Assembly (NCBI GenBank): GCA_024236295.1
Contig: JACKKT010000001.1
Coordinates: forward strand, 186,001 to 250,000
Source: Kordiimonadaceae bacterium
Lineage (GTDB): Bacteria > Pseudomonadota > Alphaproteobacteria > Sphingomonadales > Emcibacteraceae
Length of the DNA stretch: 64,000 nucleotides
Direction: 5' to 3'
Part shown: piece by piece, positions 55,581 to 63,948 of the stretch
Layout: the number at the start of each line of letters is the position of its first letter
Numbering within the stretch: the stretch's first letter is position 1
Translations under genes and position numbers: made by a program
Notes under the pieces: generated by a model
Databases searched by the model: none
What the model saw: only the letters and a program-made list of their open reading frames with translations
Told to the model about the DNA's origin: nothing

Positions 55581-56813
55581 TTAATCCGTTGATAATTCAA
55601 TCAGACAGTCCAAAAGCAAATTGGAGCCACGCTCAACATCAATCCAGTGGGTCCATTCATCCGGCGCGTGGCTAATCCCGCCGACGCTGGGCACAAAAAT
55701 AAGCCCGGTTGGGGTGATATCGGTAAAAAACTGGGCATCATGCCCGGCACCGGAAGGCATATTCAGATAGCTATATCCTCTGTCTTTTGCTTTTTTCTCA
55801 ATCATTTTGACAATATTTTTGTCACAGTATTTTGGCTCAAGCCAGCTCATTTCCTCATACTCAAACATAAGGCGATGGCGCCGCGCTATGGAGGAAAGGA
55901 CACGGCGGCAGGCATTGGCCAGTGATTTCATAACGTCCGGATCAAGGTCCCGGCCGACAATGGAGAAATCAACTTCCCCCGGGACAGTGTGTGGAAAACC
56001 CGGCTTTAATTCAAGATGTCCGATCGTAATCCGGGATTTATCCGTGCCTTCCTCGTCAATGATGCGCTGAATTTCGTGGGCAAAATCGGCAACTCCCAAA
56101 AAGGCATCACTGCGCATATTCATGGGAGCAGTCCCCGCATGATCCGCTTTGCCGATCAGGCGGACCAGCCATTTGAAAACACCACTAATACCGTCAACTA
56201 CACCTATGGTTTTCTTTGTGTTTTCAAGGACAGGCCCCTGTTCAACATGAAGTTCAAGAAAGGCTTTAATATCCTCTTTATCGCGGTAGGCGTGAAGCAC
56301 GTCAAGGTAATTTAAATCATATTTGGCCATGGCATCTTTAAGCATTTCCCCGTTTGAATCTTTTGCCTGTTCAAGCCAGTCAAGTGTAATGGATCCGGTT
56401 ATAGCCTGGGAACCGAGCATGCCTCCAAATCGTCCTTCTTCCTCGCTTGTGGCAATAATGTCGACGGGATAGTCCAGATTTATGCTATTTTCCTTGATTG
56501 TCCGGATACATTCAAGGCCGGCCATCACACCCAGAGTTCCGTCAAAAATTCCACCGGCCGGGACGGAATCCAGATGTGAACCGATAATAACGGCTGGCTT
56601 TTCAATTTCACCATATCTGCCAATAACATTACCGGCACCATCCATACGGGTTTTTAAGCCATTTTCTTCAAATAAATCCATCAGCCATTTTCGGGCGGCC
56701 ATGTCTGTATCTGTGAAGCCCTGACGGTAAACGCCCTTATCCTCTTTGTTGTAACCGAATTTGGAAAGGGCAAATAAATCTTCTTCAATACGCTTGACGG
56801 AAATATTGGGCAT
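55581..56813 (-). CDS. Zn-dependent N-carbamoyl-L-amino-acid/ureido hydrolase (M20 family)
   Basis: The 410-residue protein belongs to the M20 hydantoinase/carbamoylase amidases, including N-carbamoyl-L-amino-acid hydrolases and allantoate amidohydrolases. Metal and substrate motifs are GSHLDSVPAGGIFDGTLGV (His and bridging Asp), SEEEGRFGGMLGS (Glu pair), LELHVEQGPVLE and PSGAGHDAQF. The reaction removes a carbamoyl group, giving an amino acid, CO2 and ammonia. The ATCase-like carbamoyltransferase in the divergent operon makes or breaks the same bond type, so a shared carbamoyl compound is plausible. It has its own divergent control region of 166 bases. Confidence 0.9.
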   Translation of the reverse strand: MPNISVKRIEEDLFALSKFGYNKEDKGVYRQGFTDTDMAARKWLMDLFEENGLKTRMDGAGNVIGRYGEIEKPAVIIGSHLDSVPAGGIFDGTLGVMAGLECIRTIKENSINLDYPVDIIATSEEEGRFGGMLGSQAITGSITLDWLEQAKDSNGEMLKDAMAKYDLNYLDVLHAYRDKEDIKAFLELHVEQGPVLENTKKTIGVVDGISGVFKWLVRLIGKADHAGTAPMNMRSDAFLGVADFAHEIQRIIDEEGTDKSRITIGHLELKPGFPHTVPGEVDFSIVGRDLDPDVMKSLANACRRVLSSIARRHRLMFEYEEMSWLEPKYCDKNIVKMIEKKAKDRGYSYLNMPSGAGHDAQFFTDITPTGLIFVPSVGGISHAPDEWTHWIDVERGSNLLLDCLIELSTD

Positions 56814-56979
56814 GTGTCTCCTTAATTGTAATTTTTAATGATCATTGTAATGCTAACATTTATTTTTTTTAAAATAAACATTTGAATTCAAAGTATATTA
56901 AATGTATATATAGCCAACAACGCGAATTTAAAAACTCAAAGACTATTAATAAAAAAGGTATAATTTAAACTTATTTAAA

Positions 56980-57390
56980 ATGACATTTCGGTCTATCATA
57001 CTGTTTTTTATTTATATATTTGCATTTTCATACGCTCATTCATCCGAAATTGAAATTGTTGATAATGGTACAACGGCGGGCTATGTGACACTTGCCTGGC
57101 CTTCTGCATCTGGAAAAACATTTGAACTCAAACAAAAAGAAAATGGTCATTGGAAAATTATCTATCAAGGCCAGGACCGTGCCACGACATTAAGTGGTCT
57201 GGCAGACGGGACCTATCATTATGCACTAATGATGGATGGTCAAAGTAATGCTGAAGATGAAATTAATATTACGGTCAGGCATCACACTCTTAAGCGGGCC
57301 TGGACATTTTTTGGGGTTGGTGCGGCCATGTTTCTTATTCTTATTACCATCCTAACAATCGGGGGAAGAAATTCTGTCAATCCGGACTAG
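56980..57390 (+). CDS. membrane-anchored periplasmic FN3-like protein, unknown function
   Basis: The 136-residue protein has a signal peptide (about residues 1-21), an Ig/fibronectin-III-like beta domain (about 22-100, with YVTLAWPSASGKTFELKQ and the LSGLADGTYHYALM pattern) and one C-terminal TM segment (about 108-130), giving a small inner-membrane protein facing the periplasm. It precedes the symporter gene by 18 bases, so it is co-transcribed; it may be an accessory domain for solute capture. No known family recognised. Confidence 0.72.
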   Translation: MTFRSIILFFIYIFAFSYAHSSEIEIVDNGTTAGYVTLAWPSASGKTFELKQKENGHWKIIYQGQDRATTLSGLADGTYHYALMMDGQSNAEDEINITVRHHTLKRAWTFFGVGAAMFLILITILTIGGRNSVNPD

Positions 57391-57408
57391 ATTGGCTGAA
57401 AAACCATT

Positions 57409-58839
57409 ATGTTAAATGCAAATGCCATATTGCCAAGCTGGATTGCCTGGCTGATAATCGCAGGATTTTCCTGTCTTTGGGTTGCGCTTGGCTGGTGGCT
57501 TGGTCGTAAGAATGATACGCTTGATGATTATATGCTTGCCGGGCGAAAAGTAGGGGTCGGTCTGGCCGTTGCCACATCAATGGCGACATGGGTAACAAGC
57601 AATACAACAATGACCGCACCACAGCTTGCTTATCAGTTGGGCATTTGGGGAATGGTTGGATATTCGCTCGGGGCAGTAGGGCTTATTTTATTTGCGCCGA
57701 TCGCGCGTCGGGTTAGAAACCTGATGCCAGAAGGATATACAAGTGGTGATTTTATAAGGTTGCGATACGGGGTGACCGCATGGCGGATATTCCTGATAAT
57801 TTCCTTGTTTTACAGCTTTGGATGGCTGATCAGCCTTGGCATGGCAGGGGGGCTACTGATCAATGCCCTTTCCGGCATTTCATATTTTTACGGGATGACC
57901 GTGATTGTAACAATCTGTACTCTTTATACAGTATTTGGCGGGCTTAAGGCGGTTATCGGAACCGATTTCGTCCAAACAATTCTAATTTTGATCGGTATAA
58001 CGGTTCTGGCAATATTGGTTATTGATGCCGTTGGGTTTGAGGAAATCCATAACACATTATCCGAACAGAGACCGGAACTTCTGAATTTGCTGCTTCCGGC
58101 GTCTATTATGTTCCTTTTCAATAATCTGTTCTTTGGTGTTGGGGAAATATTTCATTCTAATGTCTGGTGGTCACGGGCTTTTGCATTTGCTCCCGGGGTG
58201 GGGTTTCGGGCCTATGTGCTGGCAGGGATTTTCTGGTTACCAGTTCCTGTTGTTGCCGGGTTTATTGCGCTCGCTGCACCGGCCTTAGGGATTAATGTGC
58301 CATCGCCGGATATGGTCGCTCCGCTTGTTGCGGGAAAACTGTTTGGAATTTTCGGGGCCATACTTGTATTTGTTGTGGTCTTTTCGGCCCTGGCATCAAG
58401 TCTTGATAGCGTGCTAGCTGCGACAAGTGATCTTATTGTGAAAGACATTTATAAAGGTCATTTCAGGAAAAATGCATCTGGTAATGAACTAAGAAAAGCG
58501 GCGGTTTGGATTATTCTGGGGCTTGGTGCGCTTACATGGGCATTCAGCCTGCCAAGGATTGCAACCCTTGGTGCACTGCTTCATTTTACCGGTGCATTTG
58601 TTGCCAGTACAATCTGGCCGATAGCAATTGGCATATTTTATCGACGTGGCAGCGGTAGATTGGCAAGCCTGGCTATGGTGCTGGGAACAGCATCTGGCCT
58701 TTATGCTTATTTTACAATCGGATTTTATGTAGCCGCCCTTGTTTCAGCGACCGTTTCAATGCTGGTGATGATGCTGGCCTTTAAGGAAAAAGCCACGTTT
58801 GACTGGGCAATTTTATCTGAGAACCGCAATTCCAAATAA
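57409..58839 (+). CDS. sodium:solute symporter (SSS family)
   Basis: The 476-residue protein has about 13 membrane segments and the SSS-family pattern: LGWWLGRKNDTLDDYMLAGRK near residues 23-43, ATWVTSNTTMTAPQLAYQLG, VIGTDFVQTILILIG, and ALASSLDSVLAATSDLIVKD (the Na2-site SS pair, about residue 325). It imports an organic solute with Na+. Neighbours (39-residue peptide, carbamoyltransferase, AsnB) hint at an amino acid, ureide or related nitrogen compound. The exact substrate cannot be read from the sequence. Confidence 0.92.
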   Translation: MLNANAILPSWIAWLIIAGFSCLWVALGWWLGRKNDTLDDYMLAGRKVGVGLAVATSMATWVTSNTTMTAPQLAYQLGIWGMVGYSLGAVGLILFAPIARRVRNLMPEGYTSGDFIRLRYGVTAWRIFLIISLFYSFGWLISLGMAGGLLINALSGISYFYGMTVIVTICTLYTVFGGLKAVIGTDFVQTILILIGITVLAILVIDAVGFEEIHNTLSEQRPELLNLLLPASIMFLFNNLFFGVGEIFHSNVWWSRAFAFAPGVGFRAYVLAGIFWLPVPVVAGFIALAAPALGINVPSPDMVAPLVAGKLFGIFGAILVFVVVFSALASSLDSVLAATSDLIVKDIYKGHFRKNASGNELRKAAVWIILGLGALTWAFSLPRIATLGALLHFTGAFVASTIWPIAIGIFYRRGSGRLASLAMVLGTASGLYAYFTIGFYVAALVSATVSMLVMMLAFKEKATFDWAILSENRNSK

Positions 58840-58851
58840 AGGAGAATGATC

Positions 58852-58971
58852 ATGATAACTTCCACAGGACTTAGCCTGTTGGTTTACCCGGCATTATTAC
58901 TTGCAGCGATTACACCTGTCGTTCTGATTTATCTGGTTTGGCAGGACGTTCGGGAGAATAAATTATGGTAA
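58852..58971 (+). CDS. 39-residue single-TM peptide in the symporter operon
   Basis: This short frame starts at ATG 58852 with AAAGGAG at 58838-58844, an excellent ribosome site, and runs to TAA at 58969. An ATG at 58846 is too close to that site. The product has one hydrophobic segment (about residues 9-30, LLVYPALLLAAITPVVLIYL) and a charged tail (WQDVRENKLW). It begins 13 bases after the symporter stop and overlaps the carbamoyltransferase start by seven bases (ATGGTAA). Strong translation signals and coupling suggest a real gene; it may be a small subunit of the SSS transporter. No family recognised. Confidence 0.72.
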   Translation: MITSTGLSLLVYPALLLAAITPVVLIYLVWQDVRENKLW

Positions 58972-60056
58972 ATGTTGAAAAAGCAATTTCTGAAGGCAAC
59001 GCCTCTTTTGAACCGGAGCCGCCGGATGTTTATGGAGATGCCCATCCTAAAGATCTCCTTCGGGCTATTACAGAAGAACATGAATATCTTCAGTCACTTG
59101 CAAATAGTCATATTGCTTCAGCAGCGCAATTTGACCGTAAACAATTGATGCAGCTATTCAGACTTGCAGCGAAATATGAAGCCAATCCGGACCGCTTCCT
59201 TACGCCTGTAAAGCCTCTCTCAGGTAAATTACTGATCAGTGCATTTTATGAGCCATCGACCAGAACCAGACTTAGTTTTGAAAGCGCGTGGCACCGACTT
59301 GGTGGGGATATTATTTCAATTACTGATCGTTCAACCAGTGGCATAGCCAAGGGGGAGAGCCTTGCCGATGTTGCTGAAATGTTCAATAATTACGGCGACT
59401 GTGTTGTTTTGCGAGATAATCAGGAGAATTCGGTTACTGAAATGATGAAGTCGCTGCGTATTCCTATTATCAACGCCGGGAACGGGACTGACGAACATCC
59501 GACACAGGCTCTCGCTGATCTTTATACCATTTTCAAATGGCGTCCTGATCTTCTTGCCGATAAGCCGGAAAAGCGAATAAAAATTGCCATTGTTGGCATA
59601 CCAAGCCGCATGCGCACTGTTCGTAGTTTACTGACTTTACTGGCCTGCTGTTCTGATATGGTTGATGAAGTAAACATCATTCATGATGGTCAAAGCAAGG
59701 AACTTTATAGTCCTGGTCAGTTGGAAAATCTGACAGCAGCTGGGCTTAAAATTCGTGAAAGTACCAATTTAACGGGATCACTCCCTGATGCAGATGTTGT
59801 TTATATCAATGCTATAGCCTGGGTTAAGGATTCATATGAAATTATGGGTGAAGAACTGAAGCTTGATATAAATTCACCATTAAAGCCGGGGGCCATCATA
59901 TTGCATCCGCTGGCACGAGGACCGGAGCTTTGCACCTCTTTGGACAGTACCATTCATAACTGGTATTTTGCGCAGGCCCGGGGTGCCGTATTTGTCAGAA
60001 TGGCGCTTCTCACCTGTATGGTGCAGCGTACTGATATGGTGATGGATATACTCTGA
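58965..60056 (+). CDS. aspartate-carbamoyltransferase-like enzyme with altered second-substrate site
   Basis: The 363-residue protein has the ATCase/OTCase fold. Carbamoyl-phosphate binding is intact: YEPSTRTRLSFESA (S-x-T-R-T), KGESLADVAEM, HPTQALADLYTI and HPLARGPEL, and the C-terminal YFAQARGAVFVRMALL is ATCase-like. The usual aspartate-binding TRxQxER motif is instead YINAIAWVKDSYEIM, and the GDLxxGRTVHSL segment reads GIPSRMRTVRSL. So the acceptor is probably not aspartate. It has an N-terminal extension of about 40 residues over catalytic PyrB. Its start overlaps the small-peptide gene. It could make or phosphorolyse an N-carbamoyl compound; compare the M20 hydrolase upstream. Confidence 0.82.
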   Translation: MVNVEKAISEGNASFEPEPPDVYGDAHPKDLLRAITEEHEYLQSLANSHIASAAQFDRKQLMQLFRLAAKYEANPDRFLTPVKPLSGKLLISAFYEPSTRTRLSFESAWHRLGGDIISITDRSTSGIAKGESLADVAEMFNNYGDCVVLRDNQENSVTEMMKSLRIPIINAGNGTDEHPTQALADLYTIFKWRPDLLADKPEKRIKIAIVGIPSRMRTVRSLLTLLACCSDMVDEVNIIHDGQSKELYSPGQLENLTAAGLKIRESTNLTGSLPDADVVYINAIAWVKDSYEIMGEELKLDINSPLKPGAIILHPLARGPELCTSLDSTIHNWYFAQARGAVFVRMALLTCMVQRTDMVMDIL

Positions 60057-60117
60057 TTTTATTTATGAAACAATCATTAACTACTTGATTTAACACTACT
60101 TACAAAAGGCAAAATTT

Positions 60118-62136
60118 ATGTGTGGAATTGCCGGAATATTTTACCGCGAAAAGAATAAACCAGTTGACGCTCAGTTGCTCGCCAATATGGCGGCAATACA
60201 ACATCACCGGGGGCCGGACGGCTTCGGGGTCGATGTGCTGGAAGGGAAGGGTGTCGGATTCTCACACGCCCGTCTTTCCATCATTGATCTGAACGAGCAA
60301 CGCGGCAGGCAACCCTTTCGCAGCGCAGATGATCGCCTGATGCTTACTCATAATGGTGAATTTTATGATTATCAGAAAATCAGAACCGATCTGACAAGCC
60401 GGGGTAGCCGGTTTGTTACCAAAAGCGACAGTGAAATTATACTGCATCTTTATCCACGCTTTGGGCTGGCGGAAACTATAAGACGGCTTCGTGGTGAATT
60501 TGCCTTTGCCCTTTTTGATGCCGAGGATGATGCTCTTCATCTGGTGCGGGATCGTTTTGGTATAAAACCGCTCTATTATTATGCCGATGATGACGGGGTC
60601 ATATTCGGTTCTGAAATTAAGGTGATAATGGCCCATCCCGGCGTAGAAAGACGCTTTGATAACGAAGGACTGCTTCATCAGCTTATGCAAGTAACTGTTC
60701 CCGGTTCAACGCCTTATAAAGGCATTCATCAGGTAAAGCCCGGTCATGTTGTAACATTCCGCCGTCATGGGAAAAGCTGTCTTATTGAAGATCGGCCCTA
60801 TTGGGATTTTGAATTTCCTGATGCCGATTTACATAAAAAGAATACAGATGATGAAGAGCAGTCCATAGAAACTATTCGAGCAGGCCTTACCGAAGCCGTA
60901 CGCTTAAGACTGGAAGCGGACGTGCCGGTAGGTTGCTATCTGTCAGGCGGGATTGACAGTTGTTCGATCCTTGGCCTTTCTGCCGCGATGCGGCAAAACC
61001 CCGTAAAGGCCTTTACAATCGGTTTTTCCGATGCTGCCTATGATGAAACGCCAATTGCACAGGAAATGGCCCTTTCCACAAATGCGGATCAGGATATTTT
61101 AAAATTGGATGGTGCACAGCTTTATTCCCATTTTGAAAAAACCACATGGCATACTGAACGGACCATTTATAATACGCTGGGTGTCGCAAAATTTTTAATG
61201 AGCAAGCATGTCAGGGAAGCAGGGTATAAGGTGGTAGTCACGGGTGAGGGTTCGGATGAGCTGTTTGCAGGATATCCGTCTTTCAGGCGTGATCTCTTCC
61301 TGCATGGGCTTGATGATATGAACCCTGAAGAACGTGCTGAATGGCAAGCTATGCTGGGCGAAAGCAATAAAATTTTCAGTGGTGCCATGCTGGCAGAGGA
61401 AGACAGGGATAACTATTATCTGACAGACCGGATCGGGTTTACCCCCAGCTGTCTGCAACCCTGGCTTAATTGCGAGGAAACGGCACGGTCAGTCTTGAAT
61501 AAGGAAAGACAGACAGGACTTGAAAATTATTACCCCGGACAGGCAATTGCGGAAAAACTGGACCGGAGCAAACTGGATGGTCGTCACCCGCTCGACCGGG
61601 CGCAGTATGTCTGGTCAAAAACCATGCTTGAAAGCCAGATCCTGACCTGGGGTGGAGACCGGGTCGATATGGCCAATTCCATGGAAGCCAGGCCAGCCTT
61701 TCTTGATCATCATCTGGCAGAAGAGGCGGTTAAAATTCCCCCCTTACATCGGATAAAGGGGCGGGTTGAGAAATACGCGCTGAAGGAAGCGATGAAAGGA
61801 CTTCTGCCCAGAACCCTTTATGAACGTGAGAAATTTGCCTTCATGGCGCCACCGGCCACGGTTAATAAAGACAAATGGCAGGCTATGTTGTCGCTTGCTG
61901 ATGACTGGCTGAGTGATGCTGCACTTAAGCGCAGTGGCCTTCTGGATAAAAAAGCGGTTCAGGGGCTCCTCGTGGAAGCGCAGAGTGAAAATACATCACG
62001 GGCACGGAAAGTACAGCTTGATGCGGTGATCAATCATATGCTGGGTGTACAGATCCTTCATCACCAGTTTATAGTGACTGATGTTCCAGCGCAGGCTGCT
62101 GCTAGGGCAAAGGAACTCGGCTGGACGGTTAGTTAA
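60118..62136 (+). CDS. asnB: asparagine synthase, glutamine-hydrolysing
   Basis: This 672-residue protein is a complete class B asparagine synthase. An N-terminal glutaminase domain begins with MCGIAGIFYR (Cys2 becomes the N-terminal nucleophile) and contains HRGPDGFG and FNGEFYDY-like HNGEFYDY. The synthetase domain has PP-loop YLSGGIDSCSILG (about residues 278-290) and VTGEGSDELFAGYPS. It makes asparagine from aspartate, glutamine and ATP, or amidates a related acid. It follows the carbamoyltransferase gene by 61 bases and is probably in the same operon. At 672 residues it is longer than E. coli AsnB (554). Confidence 0.93.
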   Translation: MCGIAGIFYREKNKPVDAQLLANMAAIQHHRGPDGFGVDVLEGKGVGFSHARLSIIDLNEQRGRQPFRSADDRLMLTHNGEFYDYQKIRTDLTSRGSRFVTKSDSEIILHLYPRFGLAETIRRLRGEFAFALFDAEDDALHLVRDRFGIKPLYYYADDDGVIFGSEIKVIMAHPGVERRFDNEGLLHQLMQVTVPGSTPYKGIHQVKPGHVVTFRRHGKSCLIEDRPYWDFEFPDADLHKKNTDDEEQSIETIRAGLTEAVRLRLEADVPVGCYLSGGIDSCSILGLSAAMRQNPVKAFTIGFSDAAYDETPIAQEMALSTNADQDILKLDGAQLYSHFEKTTWHTERTIYNTLGVAKFLMSKHVREAGYKVVVTGEGSDELFAGYPSFRRDLFLHGLDDMNPEERAEWQAMLGESNKIFSGAMLAEEDRDNYYLTDRIGFTPSCLQPWLNCEETARSVLNKERQTGLENYYPGQAIAEKLDRSKLDGRHPLDRAQYVWSKTMLESQILTWGGDRVDMANSMEARPAFLDHHLAEEAVKIPPLHRIKGRVEKYALKEAMKGLLPRTLYEREKFAFMAPPATVNKDKWQAMLSLADDWLSDAALKRSGLLDKKAVQGLLVEAQSENTSRARKVQLDAVINHMLGVQILHHQFIVTDVPAQAAARAKELGWTVS

Positions 62137-62137
62137 T

Positions 62138-63808
62138 TTATTTTCTAACAAACTTTTCAATATAGTCGTCCAGCATATTTTTAATTTCGCTGCGCATCAT
62201 CACCATACATAAAAGGTTGGGAAGCGTACTGAAGACCACAGTTATCGCAGCAATATTCCAGATGATTGTTGTATCGGATATTGATGCCATAAAAAATCCA
62301 GTCAGATAAACAAGGCGGAAGGGTAAAATGGCCTTTATTCCAAACAAATAAACCATACATCGGTTACCGTAATAGGACCAGGCCACGGCCGTGGAAAACG
62401 CAAAAAGCGTTAGGGCGATTGCCACGATATACTGACCGCCTTGTCCAAGAAAACTTTTGGTAAAGGCAATGCTGGTTAAAGCCGCGGAATGGACCAGAGA
62501 TTTTCCCATAATAACGGTATCGACATTGATGACATCGCCATTTCTAACCGATAGTTTACCGGTATAGGGGACAAGGTCGTTCCCTTCATTGGTTTTATAA
62601 AAGAGAACATCCTCGGCCACTGATCGGGCATTGATTATGGTCAGGTCTTTGCTCACCAGATGGCCATCCAGAATATCAATGGTGCCGTCATATTCCCTGA
62701 TTGATGACCCTTCAAGAAAATTCAGATATTTATAAAGTTCCTGCCTTTCAGCGGGAACATTATCGGAATAATTACCCATAATTATTGAAAAATCAGCCTG
62801 CTGAAAAATATTCTCATGCTTTTTCGTCCACACACCAGACGATAATATGACCAGGCCAGTAAGGGTACAGATTATAATGGTATCTATAAACGGCTCGAGC
62901 AGGGCAACAACCCCTTCTGATATGGGCTCATCCGTTATAGCCGATGAGTGGGCGATGGCGGCGGCACCCTGACCGGCTTCATTTGAAAAAAGTCCGCGAT
63001 TGACGCCTCTGTTAAAAGCAAAAGCAAAACTGGCCCCCAAAAAGCCGCCAAGGGCGGCACTACCGTTAAAGGCGTCTGCGAAGATAGATATAAACGAAGG
63101 AATAATATTCTGATAATTGGTTATTATCACGGCTAAAGCGCCAATAAAATAGAGAAAAGCCATTAACGGGACAACCTTGGCAGCGAAATGGGCAATTCGA
63201 GTTACCCCGCCGATCACCACAAAACCGAGCAGGGTGGTTGCCACAACCCCGGTTATTATTTCACTTATATTGAAAGTTTCTCTTAAAACCTGGGCCATGT
63301 TATTGACCTGCGGCATGCTGCCTGAGCCCATCGAGGTCATGGAAATTGCGACAGCAAACATAATGGCAAGTGGTTTCCAGCCCAGACCATTATCCATGAC
63401 ATACATTGGGCCGCCGGATACGGTGCCATCTTCAACCGTTACCCTGTATTTATGGGAAAGGCTGACTTCAACAAATTTTGTTGTCATGCCGACAAACGCG
63501 GACACCAGCATCCAGAAGAGAGCTGCCGGACCGCCAAGATAGACGGCAAGACCAACTCCGCCAATATTGCCAGTACCAATCGTTCCGGAAAGGGCCATGG
63601 AAAGCGCCTGAAAATGGGAAGTTTCGCCTTTTGCCTTGCTGCCTTCTTCAGGGTCAAACAAAACGGACCAGGCATGCCTGAACAATCTGAACTGGGGAAA
63701 TTTAAGATAGATGGAGAAAAATACACCTATTCCTATTAACAAAAACGGAAACCATGCGGCGCTTCCCAAAAAACTATCGATAAAGATCAGAAAGTCATTT
63801 AAAGTCAA
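62138..63808 (-). CDS. alanine/glycine:cation symporter (AGCS) with a large insertion
   Basis: The 556-residue protein is an AGCS transporter: FPFLLIGIGVFFSIYLKFPQF near the N-terminus, the ALSGTIGTGNIGGVGLAVYLGGPAALFWM signature pattern (in parts, GTIGTGNIGGV at about 74-84), SHKYRVTVEDGTVSGGPMYV and FNRGVNRGLFSNEAGQGAA. It imports small amino acids with Na+ or H+. Ordinary members have 440-480 residues; here about 110 extra hydrophilic residues (about 330-440) interrupt the region after SSGVWTKKH. It is convergent with asnB, one base apart, and its substrate may link with that operon. Confidence 0.9.
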   Translation of the reverse strand: MTLNDFLIFIDSFLGSAAWFPFLLIGIGVFFSIYLKFPQFRLFRHAWSVLFDPEEGSKAKGETSHFQALSMALSGTIGTGNIGGVGLAVYLGGPAALFWMLVSAFVGMTTKFVEVSLSHKYRVTVEDGTVSGGPMYVMDNGLGWKPLAIMFAVAISMTSMGSGSMPQVNNMAQVLRETFNISEIITGVVATTLLGFVVIGGVTRIAHFAAKVVPLMAFLYFIGALAVIITNYQNIIPSFISIFADAFNGSAALGGFLGASFAFAFNRGVNRGLFSNEAGQGAAAIAHSSAITDEPISEGVVALLEPFIDTIIICTLTGLVILSSGVWTKKHENIFQQADFSIIMGNYSDNVPAERQELYKYLNFLEGSSIREYDGTIDILDGHLVSKDLTIINARSVAEDVLFYKTNEGNDLVPYTGKLSVRNGDVINVDTVIMGKSLVHSAALTSIAFTKSFLGQGGQYIVAIALTLFAFSTAVAWSYYGNRCMVYLFGIKAILPFRLVYLTGFFMASISDTTIIWNIAAITVVFSTLPNLLCMVMMRSEIKNMLDDYIEKFVRK

Positions 63809-63948
63809 TTATTCCTCCCAGTTTTTTATTTTATTTCCCACACCTTAGCGTTATTCTGCCAATTAGTAAAATTTAAGCAAAAAATGCACATTCCTTATTC
63901 AGGCATCAAATAAAATTCTGTGCTCAATTATAACTGACGGGATAGACC

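Noticed and set aside
58965..60056. Calling the carbamoyltransferase pyrB
   Set aside because: The aspartate-binding TRxQxER motif is replaced and the context is not pyrimidine synthesis.
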